Shown here piece after piece: positions 34,425 to 43,366 of a DNA stretch of 64,000 nucleotides. Source of the stretch: Paenibacillus aurantius (GTDB lineage Bacteria; Bacillota; Bacilli; Paenibacillales; NBRC-103111); NCBI RefSeq assembly GCF_032268605.1, contig NZ_CP130318.1, positions 2,204,001 through 2,268,000 on the forward strand, read 5' to 3'. The notes below the pieces were generated by a model. That model was not told where the DNA came from and made no database searches. It saw only the letters and a list, made by a program, of their open reading frames with translations. Position 1 is the stretch's first letter, and each line of letters begins with the position of its first letter. Position numbers and translations under genes: made by a program.

Positions 34425-35933
34425 ATGAAACCGCAGGTACTAATTGTAGGAGCCGGCCCCACGGGGCTTGTTCTTGCCCTCTGTCTGGCCAAACAGGGAG
34501 TGCCCTTCCGCCTGATCGACAAGCATACCGGTCCCGGAGAGGCCTCCCGGGCGATCGCCGTCCATGCCCGGACGCTGGAGCTGTACCGGCAGCTCGGCCT
34601 GGCGGACGAGGTGGTGGCCGGAGGGATCCCGGTGGATTCCGTACAATGGCGAACAGGGAAGGAGAAGAAGGTGCGGCTTCCTCTGGGCGAACTGGGAAAA
34701 GGGCTGAGCCCCTATCCGTTCGTGCTCAGCTATCCGCAGGATGATCATGAACGGCTGCTTGTCGATCATCTTCATCGGCAGGGCCTGACGGTCGAGTGGG
34801 GAACGGAGCTGGTTTCTTTCCGTCAGGACCCGGAGCGGGTGGAGACCGTTCTGAGAAAGGATGGCATAGAAGAACCGCACACCTTTGGCTATGTGTGCGG
34901 CTGTGATGGGGCTCACAGCCTCGTACGCAAAGGGCTGGAGCTTTCTTTTGCCGGCGGAACGTACCGCCAGGTCTTTTATGTCGCGGATGTGGAGGCGGAC
35001 GGGATGGGAGAGGGGGCGTTGAACGTTTATCTGGACGACTCCGGCTTCTGCATCTTTTTGCCGGTCCGAAGCACGGGTATGGTCCGTCTGATCGGCATCG
35101 TACCCGAGGAAGCCGATCCTTCCACGGTGACCTTCGACATCATCCGGCCCTATGTGCATAAACAGACCGGTCTTACCGTCCGCCGGGTCAACTGGTTCTC
35201 TACCTACCAGGTTCATCACCGCGTTAGCGAGCATTTCGGCAAGGACCGTGTCTTCCTGGCCGGGGACGCGGGTCATATCCATAGTCCGGCGGGAGGGCAA
35301 GGCATGAATACCGGGATCGGGGACGCGGTCAATCTGGCCTGGAAGCTCGCCGCCGTTCTACAAGGCAAGGCCCAGCCTTCTCTGCTGGAAACCTATGAAG
35401 CGGAGCGGCTTCCTTTTGCCCGGACGCTGGTTGCCACCACGGACAGAGCCTTCCAGCTCATTGTGGGAAGGAAAGCCTTCAACCGCTTTATGCGCCTGTT
35501 CTTCCTCCCGACCCTGGCCCCGCTGCTTCTCCGGTTACCCTTCCTCCGCCGAATGGCCTTCCAGACCGTTTCCCAAACGCGTATTCATTACCGGGAAAGC
35601 GGGTTAAACCGGGGAACAGCGGGAAGAATTCAAGGGGGAGACCGCTTGCCCTGGGTTCGAACGCCGGGCGGCGATAACTACGAGCCTCTGCAGCAGTGCA
35701 ATTGGCAGCTCCATGTTTATGGAGAGGCCGCGCCGGAGATCCGGGACTTTGCGCGTTCCGCTTCCTTCCCGCTCTTCAGCTTCGATTGGACGCCTGCGGC
35801 CGGGGCTGCGGGAATACCGAGGGACGCCCTCTTTCTGGTCCGCCCTGACGGCTATGTCGGCCTTGCGCTTGACGCTCCCCGCGTCGAAGACCTCCGATCC
35901 TACGTGGACCGGTACTCCATCGCTCCTCTTTAA
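34425..35933 (+). CDS. FAD-dependent aromatic-ring monooxygenase family
   Basis: 502 residues of the UbiH/PheA/TfdB-type flavoprotein hydroxylases. The N-terminal VLIVGAGPTGLVLALCLAKQG binds ADP of FAD, DGAHSLVR is the DG motif, and FLAGDAGHIHSPAGGQGMNTG is the second FAD motif. The C-terminal 110 residues form the thioredoxin-like tail. Substrates are usually phenols or polyketides; nothing nearby tells which. ATG 34425 is six bases after AGGAGG. Its stop lies in a TTAA shared with the convergent gene. Confidence 0.9.
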   Translation: MKPQVLIVGAGPTGLVLALCLAKQGVPFRLIDKHTGPGEASRAIAVHARTLELYRQLGLADEVVAGGIPVDSVQWRTGKEKKVRLPLGELGKGLSPYPFVLSYPQDDHERLLVDHLHRQGLTVEWGTELVSFRQDPERVETVLRKDGIEEPHTFGYVCGCDGAHSLVRKGLELSFAGGTYRQVFYVADVEADGMGEGALNVYLDDSGFCIFLPVRSTGMVRLIGIVPEEADPSTVTFDIIRPYVHKQTGLTVRRVNWFSTYQVHHRVSEHFGKDRVFLAGDAGHIHSPAGGQGMNTGIGDAVNLAWKLAAVLQGKAQPSLLETYEAERLPFARTLVATTDRAFQLIVGRKAFNRFMRLFFLPTLAPLLLRLPFLRRMAFQTVSQTRIHYRESGLNRGTAGRIQGGDRLPWVRTPGGDNYEPLQQCNWQLHVYGEAAPEIRDFARSASFPLFSFDWTPAAGAAGIPRDALFLVRPDGYVGLALDAPRVEDLRSYVDRYSIAPL

Positions 35934-37339
35934 GAGAGGAGGAACATGGCCGCGATCGTGGTAACCGCCAGCCCCGTGAGAACGGGAATGAGGTTCCGGC
36001 GGGCCACTTCGAACGGGCTGACTCCGCATATGGCCGCGGCGGGGATAAGCGCCCACGGCACGAGGGTTCCGCCGCCTACCCAGATGGCGGCGATTTGCCC
36101 GAGGGCCGTCAGAGTGGCAATCCCCGAGCCGATGGCGGCGGAGACCAGGTGGGCAACAGAGCCGACCAGGGAGATGCCGGAGAAGCCGGAGCCGTCCAGT
36201 CCGGTGATGGCCCCTGCGGCAGCGAGGGTGAGGGAGCCGAGGGGAGCGTTGATCGGCACGCTGTGGGCGAGGGCGGCTCCCCAGTCATTCACAATCCCGG
36301 CGGAAGCGGCGGGCAGGACTTTGCCGAACAGCTCCGTAAAGGCCGAATCGCCCAGATAGAAGAACGCCGCAATGGGAATGACGGGACCGAACACCTTCAA
36401 GCCGAACTGGAAGCCGTCGACGAGGTATTCCGTTATCTTCTCCAGCCCTTGGCCGCGATGCGATTGCATGGTGAGGAGAATCAAGAGAAGCAGGGCCGTC
36501 CCTCCAAGCAGAGCGGTGGCTTCCCCTCCCTGCAGCTTCAGAACGAACATCACGATCAGGTCGATCAAGAAGAGCAGGGCCACGACCGCAGCCATCACCC
36601 GCCGAACCGGGAGGGATAGCGGATAGGAGCCTGCTTCGCCCGTCTTCTCCGTTTCGGATATGGTAGCCGGGGAAGCGGATTCGGGGGAAAGTCGGCCGGA
36701 GCTCAAATCCCGGCGAATCATCCAAAAGGCCGTTACGGTGGTCACCGCTCCCATGATCACGACGAGCGGAACGCTGGCGCTGATGACATCGCCGACCGGA
36801 ATGCCGGCCGCATCCGCCGTAAGCTTGGGGGCGGCTTGAATCACATAATCGCCGGACAGAGCGATCCCGTGCCCGAACAGGTTCATCGCAACGGCTACCG
36901 CAAGGGGCGGGAGCCCGACCCGGACGGCCGCGGGCAGGAGGACGACCCCGATGAGCGCCACGGCAGGGGAAGGCCAGAAGAACCAGGAGATGATCATCAT
37001 CACAAGCCCTACCGTCCAGTACGCCATCGCAGGCGTCCTCATCAGGCGGGTAAAAGGGGAAACCATCACTTCGTTGATCCCGGTACGGGAGAGAACCCGG
37101 CTCATGGCGACAATGACGGAAATGATGAGAATAGTGGACAAGAGTTCCTTGAGGGCATACAGGAAGCTGTTGAAAATGCCGCTGACCGAAGCGGATACCG
37201 AGTGGGTGGCGAGCAGGGCGATGACCAGAATTCCGGCTGTGCACAGCAGGGTCGTGTCTCTTTTGAACAGCATGCATCCGATCAGCATCACGATGACCGC
37301 CGCGTAAGCCCAGTGAAGGGCAGTTAGCTCAATGCCCAT
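35930..37339 (-). CDS. Ion-transporter-superfamily permease (GntP/DcuC/CitMHS-like)
   Basis: A 469-residue membrane protein with about 12 hydrophobic segments. Segments rich in Gly/Ala/Ser (INAPLGSLTLAAAGAITGLDG and GSGIATLTALGQIAAIWVG, in part) near the C-terminus and the twofold layout fit the ion transporter superfamily of organic-acid permeases. I cannot place it in one family, so carboxylate uptake or export is a guess. GGAGGTGTGTT precedes the ATG. Confidence 0.6.
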   Translation of the reverse strand: MGIELTALHWAYAAVIVMLIGCMLFKRDTTLLCTAGILVIALLATHSVSASVSGIFNSFLYALKELLSTILIISVIVAMSRVLSRTGINEVMVSPFTRLMRTPAMAYWTVGLVMMIISWFFWPSPAVALIGVVLLPAAVRVGLPPLAVAVAMNLFGHGIALSGDYVIQAAPKLTADAAGIPVGDVISASVPLVVIMGAVTTVTAFWMIRRDLSSGRLSPESASPATISETEKTGEAGSYPLSLPVRRVMAAVVALLFLIDLIVMFVLKLQGGEATALLGGTALLLLILLTMQSHRGQGLEKITEYLVDGFQFGLKVFGPVIPIAAFFYLGDSAFTELFGKVLPAASAGIVNDWGAALAHSVPINAPLGSLTLAAAGAITGLDGSGFSGISLVGSVAHLVSAAIGSGIATLTALGQIAAIWVGGGTLVPWALIPAAAICGVSPFEVARRNLIPVLTGLAVTTIAAMFLLS

Positions 37340-37367
37340 AACACACCTCCGGGAGGAGAATAAAATC

Positions 37368-37376
37368 TGCTATACT
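37368..37376 (+). promoter_or_regulatory. Extended -10 promoter before aminopeptidase gene
   Basis: TGCTATACT lies so close to the upstream ATG (37379) that translation must start further down, supporting the TTG at 37463. Confidence 0.55.
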
Positions 37377-37462
37377 TTATGCAGGCGAACGGCATGACGT
37401 TTGCCCGCAAAGCAGGAAAAAGAATAGAAAAACCAAACGATGAAGAAGGGAACGAAACGATC

Positions 37463-38707
37463 TTGAATGAACCGATCCGACTGGAGAATATGCTGGGGAA
37501 ATATGCCGATCTGCTTATCCGGGTAGGCGTAAACCTTCAGCCCGGCCAAGTGCTGTACATAGAAGCGCCGATGGAAGCGGCGGAGCTGACCCGTCTTGTG
37601 GTCCGTAAAGCGTATGAGGCCGGGGCGAAATATGTCCAGGTGGCCTGGGACGATGAGGAGGTCACCCGGATTCGATACCAGTCGGCTTCCGATGAGGCTC
37701 TCTCGTATTATCCGCGCTGGATCGCCTCTTCCATGGAGCAGCTGGCGGAAGCGGGCGGAGCTCTGCTGAACATCAAGGTGCCGAATCCCGATCTCCTGGA
37801 AGGCGTGGACCCTTCCAAGGTGAAAGCCTCCACGAAGGCAGCCGCAGAGGCGAGACAGAAGTTCCTCCACTATGTGCGAACCAATAAGTTTACCTGGTGC
37901 CTGGTGAAGGCCCCGACCCGCGCCTGGGCCGATAAAGTGTTTGCCGAGCTGCCCGAAGCGGAACGCATTCCCGCCATGTGGGAGACGATCTTTCGGATGA
38001 ACCGGGTGGACCGGGAGGATCCCGTCCAGGCTTGGAGGGAGCACATTCAGACCCTGCATACGGTGTCGGACAGACTGAATGCGAAGCGCTACCGGAAGCT
38101 GCGGTATAGGGCGCCGGGAACGGATTTGACGCTGGAGCTTCCCGAGGGCCATATCTGGCTCGGGGGCGGTGAATCGAACGAGGACGGCGTCTATTTCGTG
38201 GCGAATATGCCGACGGAGGAGGTCTTTACGATGCCTGCCCGAGGCGGAACGAACGGAACGGTTCGAAGCACGATGCCGCTTAATCTCAACGGCAGCCTGG
38301 TGGAGGACTTCGCGCTTACTTTCCGGGACGGGAGGGTAACCGATTTTACGGCGGGAAAGGGCTATGAGGCCCTGCAGGCCCTTCTCGATACGGATGAAGG
38401 AGCACGGTACCTTGGCGAAGTCGCTCTCGTGCCCCACGATTCCCCCATCTCCCGGCTGAACCGGATCTTCTACAACACGGGAGTCGACGAGAATGCTTCC
38501 TGCCACCTGGCGCTCGGCAACGCCTATCCGGTTAATCTGGAGGGAGGAACCCGGCTAAGCAAGGAGGAGCTGGCCGCCAGGGGGGCCAACGTCAGCCTGA
38601 CCCATGTCGATTTCATGATCGGCTCAGCCGAGCTTGATATTGACGGAGAGCGGGAGGACGGCGCGTGGGAGCCGGTGTTCCGCAAAGGAAATTGGGTGGA
38701 GAAATAA
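37463..38707 (+). CDS. M29-family aminopeptidase (AmpS/PepS type)
   Basis: 414 residues if begun at TTG 37463. YADLLIRVGVNLQPGQVLYIEAP and AYEAGAKYVQVAWDDEEV open the N-domain; metal ligands of M29 peptidases lie in LPEGHIWLGGGESNEDGV, ANMPTEEVFTMPARGGTNG, GARYLGEVALVPHDSPIS and HLALGNAYP, THVDFMIGS. It removes N-terminal residues from peptides with a dinuclear metal site in the cytoplasm. The start is uncertain: GAAGGG is 12 bases ahead of the TTG; ATG 37394 is an alternative. Confidence 0.9.
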   Translation: MNEPIRLENMLGKYADLLIRVGVNLQPGQVLYIEAPMEAAELTRLVVRKAYEAGAKYVQVAWDDEEVTRIRYQSASDEALSYYPRWIASSMEQLAEAGGALLNIKVPNPDLLEGVDPSKVKASTKAAAEARQKFLHYVRTNKFTWCLVKAPTRAWADKVFAELPEAERIPAMWETIFRMNRVDREDPVQAWREHIQTLHTVSDRLNAKRYRKLRYRAPGTDLTLELPEGHIWLGGGESNEDGVYFVANMPTEEVFTMPARGGTNGTVRSTMPLNLNGSLVEDFALTFRDGRVTDFTAGKGYEALQALLDTDEGARYLGEVALVPHDSPISRLNRIFYNTGVDENASCHLALGNAYPVNLEGGTRLSKEELAARGANVSLTHVDFMIGSAELDIDGEREDGAWEPVFRKGNWVEK

Positions 38708-38940
38708 GGCGGCTTTTAGCGGAAAAAAGACGGGTTTCCCTGACAGTGTTCAACAATCTTTCCCGGCCGCATGCCTTATACTGGGGCTTACCCTCCAAAT
38801 GACCGGAGGAGGCAGCGAACCCCGTGCCGCACGGCGCTGCACCATAAGCCTGACCCGCCTAAGCGTACAAGCGCTTTGAACGAAGGGAGGCAGAGGGAGC
38901 GATCGTTATCAAAACCATAAACTTTCCGTTCGAGGATTAT

Positions 38941-39126
38941 TTGCTGGACTCCGAGAAAGAAGAAATCGTCTGGATTCAAGGAAAAGCGTTCGTCGTCAAA
39001 CCGGCCACCGCCGATGATATGGAGAGGATCGGAAAGGGCTTCTTCGCCATGATGGAGCCGGAGCCGGCTCCTTTCCAGGACAACCGGGCCCTCGTCCGCC
39101 TGGGTCCGGCCAAGCTGGTCCGCTAA
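38941..39126 (+). CDS. Small protein, unknown
   Basis: A 61-residue acidic protein (WIQGKAFVVKPATADDMERI ... VRLGPAKLVR), no membrane segment. TTG 38941 follows GAGG by five bases. The frame stays open upstream to about 38880 without a normal start codon. A strong terminator at 39157 follows, which supports a real transcript. No family recognised. Confidence 0.5.
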   Translation: MLDSEKEEIVWIQGKAFVVKPATADDMERIGKGFFAMMEPEPAPFQDNRALVRLGPAKLVR

Positions 39127-39156
39127 CCTCCTTTCCCAAAAAGAACACGACAAACC

Positions 39157-39205
39157 AAGCTGTCCCGTCCCGGAAGGAGGTTCTTCCGGTTGAGGGACAG
39201 CTTTT
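39157..39205 (+). terminator. Intrinsic terminator
   Basis: AGCTGTCCC and GGGACAGCT with an internal GGAAG/CTTCC hairpin, then TTTTT. Confidence 0.8.
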
Positions 39206-39216
39206 TGTTCAACAAA

Positions 39217-39241
39217 AAAAGCCGCATCGGGGCGGCTTTTA
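39217..39241. terminator. Intrinsic terminator for the minus-strand gene
   Basis: AAAAGCCGC and GCGGCTTTT with an ATCGGG loop; the A-run gives a T-run on the minus strand, 30 bases after the stop of the 77-residue gene. Confidence 0.8.
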
Positions 39242-39270
39242 CGGATAGGGGGAGGATGAGAGAAGTACGG

Positions 39271-39504
39271 TTAAGCCTCCTCAATCACTTCTTCGCTTTT
39301 GATCAAACCTTTGTGAAGCAGCAGAAACATGGCGGCTCTAACCTGCATGGCGGACATGCCGACGGCCTTGGCGATCTGGTTGATGTCTGTCTTGTCCAGC
39401 TCTTCGTTCTCCGCCTGCAAGCAGTCGTAAACCAATCTCTCGGACGAGCTTAACGCGCTGGGCTTGCTGGAAGAGACGAAGGAGCTGATCGGCTTTCTCT
39501 CCAT
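39271..39504 (-). CDS. Small winged-helix-like protein
   Basis: 77 residues from the ATG giving MERKPISSF; GGAGGG lies nine bases upstream. SSSERLVYDCLQ, DINQIAKAVGMSAMQVRAAMFLLLHKGLI has the helix order of a winged-helix DNA-binding domain spanning almost the whole protein, so it may be a one-domain regulator. No ligand domain and no clear target nearby. Confidence 0.65.
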   Translation of the reverse strand: MERKPISSFVSSSKPSALSSSERLVYDCLQAENEELDKTDINQIAKAVGMSAMQVRAAMFLLLHKGLIKSEEVIEEA

Positions 39505-39720
39505 GAAAGCAATCCCTCCATGTCGTTTCCTCAAGTTACCTACATATTACCCTATTATCCTCCTAAATGAAACACTGCTCGGAAAGCTGGTTTCCCCGCA
39601 GAGAATAGCCGCAAGGGCCATACCCGTGTTACACTGGCTGTAACCCGTAGCAAGCCGGAGGAGACCCTTTTCCCGAAGGACGCTGCCGGCCGAAGGATCA
39701 GGAACTTGGAGGATTCGTAA

Positions 39721-41880
39721 ATGAAAGGCCTGCGTCCCGTTTCCCTTTTTCCGTTACTTAAGCATCTGCGAACTTGGCGCTCTGTTCTGCCCCGGCTCGG
39801 GGCCGCAGCGGTTTATTTGGTGTTCCCGGCTGTTCTTGTCGCGGTGCTGGAAGGAGTCGCGCATTCCTCGTTTCCGGCTGCCTGGGCCTGGATGCTCGAA
39901 CGGCCGAACGAATGGTGGATGAATTATTTCGCGGCTCTCGGACTATCCCTTCTGCTTGCCGGAGCGGTGGGCCGCACCCGGCTTGCCTTTGCCGCTCTGC
40001 TGCTGGCGGCGGGGACCGCCGGCTTCATAAGCGCGGTAACCCGGAACCGGACGGGGGCTCCCCTGTCCCTGTGGACCTGGTTTCTTCCCCAGGAAGGCCG
40101 GGATCCCTTCCTCCCGCTCAATCCGCCTCTGCACCGCGGGCTTCTCATTACCGCAGCCCTAGCCGCGGGAGCCCTCCTCCTGCTGCTGCTAATACGCATA
40201 AAGCCGCTTTCCGGGATAGGACGCCTCCTGGGAGCGGCGGCCGGACTGGTGCTGGTCTCCAGCGTATGGCTGGGGGTTCCTTTTTCCCTCCGGATGGAAT
40301 TCCCGGTCTTCCCATACTATTACGAGACGGATTTCCAGGCGACCCGCAACGGGCTGCTTTATTCGTGGGGAGATTCGGTTGAATTTCTTAAGCGCTTCCG
40401 GCCCTCCGGCTCAAGTCCCGCGGAAATCCGGAAATTGGTGAAGGTCGTCGCGCCAGGGGAGAAGGAACGGGCATCGGCCGGAACCCCCCTATGGCCGGAA
40501 GGGACGAAGCCTAATGTCATCGTCCTCCTCTCGGAGAGCTTCTGGGATCCGACGCTGCTTCCGAAGGTCCGATTCAGCGAGGACCCGATTCCCTACTTTC
40601 ATTCCCTGATGAACGGCTATCCTTCGGGATGGATCCTTTCCCCCCAATTCGGAGGAACGACTGCGAACGTGGAATTCGAGGTGCTGACGGGGAACTCCGT
40701 CCGGTTTCTGCCCGACAGTACGGTAGCCTATATCAGCCATGTTAACCGGCCCGTGGATTCCCTTGCCTCCATTTATTCCCGCAAGGGCTATACGGCGACG
40801 GCGGTCAACCCGTTCTACAACTGGTTCTTCAACTCCCGCAACGTGTACCGCCATCTCGGGTTCTCCCGCTTCGTTCCGAGCGAGTACATGGACCAGGAGT
40901 TTCACGGTCCCTTCCTGAAGGACAGCCAGGTGATGGATACGATCATCCGGGCGACGGAGGAGTCGCCGGGGCCGGATTTTGTTTTTGCCAATACGATGGA
41001 GAATCATGGACCTTATAAAGATAAATTTTACAGGACGGAGATCGAGGTAAGCGGTGAGGTCAGTGAGGAGTCGCTGGCCATTCTCCGAAATTATGCCGAA
41101 GGGGAGCGAGCTTTCGACCAGGCTTTGAAGAAGCTGACCGACCACTACCGGGAATCCGCGGAGCCCACGGTGATCCTCTGCTTCGGTGACCATATGGCGC
41201 AGCTCGGGAATGCCTACAAGGTCTACCGGGATACCGGTTATATTACCGGGGCCGAGGATCCGTCTTATATGGAGAAGATGCACTACACCCCCTTTGTCAT
41301 CTGGAGCAATGCGGCCGCTCCCGGCAAGGACAGCTTGCGGATGAACGCGAGCTTCCTCGGAGCCTATCTGCTTCATTATCTCGGAACGCCCGGCACTTAC
41401 TACACCGATTATCTCTATGAGCTCTACCGCCGGCTGCCCCTGTTCGCCCCCCGCTCGCTGCGAAAGGATCATCCGATCGACGAAGCGGAGCTGCTCGATT
41501 ACCGGAGGCTGCAAGACGATATTCTGTACGGCGCTCAAGAGGGCTACCGCGTAACGGGAATACGGGACGCTATCCATGCGCCTTCGTTCTCTCTGGGCTT
41601 CGGTGAGCCCCATCTTGCCGCAGCCGTGCTGGACGGGAACGGCCGGCTTGAGGTAGTCGGGGAGGGATTATCCGGGGAATCGGCCGTCTGGCTGAACGGG
41701 AGGAAGCTGGAGACCCGAAGGGAGAGCAGCCAAAGGCTCGTGGCCTGGGTTCCGGAGGAGGACCGAAAGGAAGCCGGTCACGGGAAGGTACAGGTACGGA
41801 TCACCGATCTGAAAAATACTCAGCTCTCGAGATCGAACGAGCTTGAAGTAACAGCAAAAGAACCAGCGTCCGCCCCTTGA
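39721..41880 (+). CDS. LTA-synthase-like membrane sulfatase
   Basis: 719 residues. Five membrane helices (about 25-45, 65-90, 95-110, 140-160, 170-190) precede an extracellular sulfatase/alkaline-phosphatase-type domain with metal residues in LLSESFWDPTLLP, the nucleophile Thr in FGGTTANVEFEVLTG, FANTMENHGPY and CFGDHMAQLG. Such enzymes transfer or hydrolyse glycerol phosphate on cell-surface polymers. The C-terminal 100 residues form an added Ig/IPT-like module (GEGLSGESAVWLNGRKLETR). GGAGG lies before the ATG. Confidence 0.87.
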   Translation: MKGLRPVSLFPLLKHLRTWRSVLPRLGAAAVYLVFPAVLVAVLEGVAHSSFPAAWAWMLERPNEWWMNYFAALGLSLLLAGAVGRTRLAFAALLLAAGTAGFISAVTRNRTGAPLSLWTWFLPQEGRDPFLPLNPPLHRGLLITAALAAGALLLLLLIRIKPLSGIGRLLGAAAGLVLVSSVWLGVPFSLRMEFPVFPYYYETDFQATRNGLLYSWGDSVEFLKRFRPSGSSPAEIRKLVKVVAPGEKERASAGTPLWPEGTKPNVIVLLSESFWDPTLLPKVRFSEDPIPYFHSLMNGYPSGWILSPQFGGTTANVEFEVLTGNSVRFLPDSTVAYISHVNRPVDSLASIYSRKGYTATAVNPFYNWFFNSRNVYRHLGFSRFVPSEYMDQEFHGPFLKDSQVMDTIIRATEESPGPDFVFANTMENHGPYKDKFYRTEIEVSGEVSEESLAILRNYAEGERAFDQALKKLTDHYRESAEPTVILCFGDHMAQLGNAYKVYRDTGYITGAEDPSYMEKMHYTPFVIWSNAAAPGKDSLRMNASFLGAYLLHYLGTPGTYYTDYLYELYRRLPLFAPRSLRKDHPIDEAELLDYRRLQDDILYGAQEGYRVTGIRDAIHAPSFSLGFGEPHLAAAVLDGNGRLEVVGEGLSGESAVWLNGRKLETRRESSQRLVAWVPEEDRKEAGHGKVQVRITDLKNTQLSRSNELEVTAKEPASAP

Positions 41881-41905
41881 TCCAGGCAGCGGAGCTGGTT
41901 CTTTC
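41856..41905. terminator. Bidirectional terminator overlapping the sulfatase gene end
   Basis: AAAGAACCAGC and GCTGGTTCTTT pair across a 25-base loop; the first arm is inside the last codons of the sulfatase gene. Confidence 0.75.
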
Positions 41906-41937
41906 TGATTAATGGGGGCCTAAGCGGGACCACGGGG

Positions 41938-43164
41938 TTAGACCGCTTTCTCCAAGGCCCGTGCCGCTCTGCCGTAAAGGCTGCGCACTTGGATAACCTG
42001 CAGGATCCCAGACGCCATCAGCAGGAGGGCGAAGACGAAGAACATGACTTCCCCGTTGGCTTTCTCCAGCATCCATCCGCCGGCTACCGGTCCGATGGCC
42101 CGCCCGATCTGCCAATTCATCCCGTAGATAGAGAAGTATTGACCTCGTTGCTCTACCGGGGCGATCCGGGCAATGACCTTCTGGATATGAGGACCGAACA
42201 GCATCTCACCGATGGTGAACAGGAACTCTACCGCGAACAGAAGAATCACGTAAGGGGAGAAGCCGTAGCCAAGGGCGACGAGAGAGAACATTCCGTAGGC
42301 AGCCGCGACCACATGATAGGGGGGAAGCCCTTCCGTCCGTTTGGCGAGCCAAAGCTGCAGAAGGATGACCGTAAGCCCGTTAAAGGTCAGCATGGCGGCG
42401 TAGACGGTTTTGAAATCCAGAAAATGGGTTTGGAGATGCAGCGGCAGGGTAGATTCCACTTGGGCATAGAGCAGGGACACCGGCAGGGCAAGCACCGTCA
42501 GGGTATAGATCGCTTTATGCTCCCCAGGCCGGAACGCGGCCTTGGCTCGTCCGGTTTCGGGAGCGGCCGACCGGCTGGAGGCGGGCAGGGTTTCGGGAAC
42601 CTTGATCCAAACGAGAATCAGATAGGCCAGGACGGAAAGGGCACAAATCAGGAACACAATCCGGGAGCTCCAGGCAAAAAGCACCACCCCGATCAGCGGA
42701 CCGCCTGCCGATCCCACGTTCAGGGCGGTATGCAGCAGAGCGAACACTTCCGCGCGCTTGTTCTCGGGGACAACGTCGGCGATCTGGGCGTTGGCCGCCG
42801 GCATGAAGAGGGCGGCGCCTATTCCGTTCAGGATGGAAATGACCGCGTATTCCCATACGCTTTCCGCAAAGATATATCCGCTCAAGGTTACGGTCTGGAT
42901 CAGCAGGGAAACGATCAGAACGGGCTTGCGCCCAAACCGGTCGCTTATATTTCCGGCAAAAAGATTCACCAGCAGCCCGCAGAGCGGCTGCAGTCCGATA
43001 ATGATCATGGGAAGCAGAAGAGACGAGTTCAGCTTGTCATACAGATAGAGGACAAGGAATGGCCTTACCATGAAATTGGTGAGGGAGGTAAGGATCGTTC
43101 CGATCACCCTGATCCATATGGCCGTATCGTAATTGTGGTAAAAGGTAGTTAATTTCTTGCGCAT
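41938..43164 (-). CDS. MFS transporter, drug-exporter-like
   Basis: 408 residues with 12 predicted membrane helices. The motif A loop between helices 2 and 3 is GNISDRFGRKPVLI; AFNR-type features typical of DHA1 exporters include NGIGAALFMPAANAQIADVVP and the motif C-like GSAGGPLIGVV. Probably a proton-driven efflux pump; substrate unknown. The gene stands alone and ends at the terminator shared with the sulfatase gene. Confidence 0.9.
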   Translation of the reverse strand: MRKKLTTFYHNYDTAIWIRVIGTILTSLTNFMVRPFLVLYLYDKLNSSLLLPMIIIGLQPLCGLLVNLFAGNISDRFGRKPVLIVSLLIQTVTLSGYIFAESVWEYAVISILNGIGAALFMPAANAQIADVVPENKRAEVFALLHTALNVGSAGGPLIGVVLFAWSSRIVFLICALSVLAYLILVWIKVPETLPASSRSAAPETGRAKAAFRPGEHKAIYTLTVLALPVSLLYAQVESTLPLHLQTHFLDFKTVYAAMLTFNGLTVILLQLWLAKRTEGLPPYHVVAAAYGMFSLVALGYGFSPYVILLFAVEFLFTIGEMLFGPHIQKVIARIAPVEQRGQYFSIYGMNWQIGRAIGPVAGGWMLEKANGEVMFFVFALLLMASGILQVIQVRSLYGRAARALEKAV

Positions 43165-43283
43165 GACAGCCTCCTGGTGGTTATAAACGACATAGTCCCA
43201 TTATATCGGCTCCCCCGGGAAGAAAAAGATGCAAAATAATTAAAACCATTTCATCTTTTTTCGTTTCCGGGGGAGGAAACATC

Positions 43284-43312
43284 TTGACAGAGAGACCGGC
43301 CTTTCCTATGCT
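43284..43312 (+). promoter_or_regulatory. Sigma-A promoter of second GDPD gene
   Basis: TTGACA and TATGCT with a 17-base spacer, 55 bases before the start codon. Confidence 0.8.
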
Positions 43313-43366
43313 TAAATAAGCACAAATGAACATAAAGTGAATACAAATGAGTGGGAGTGGGAAAGG

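Noticed and set aside
38866-38880. Catabolite-response-like palindrome around AAGCGCTT
   Set aside because: The flanks miss several cre positions, including the outer G/C; the same core at 59877 is equally imperfect. Not enough to call.
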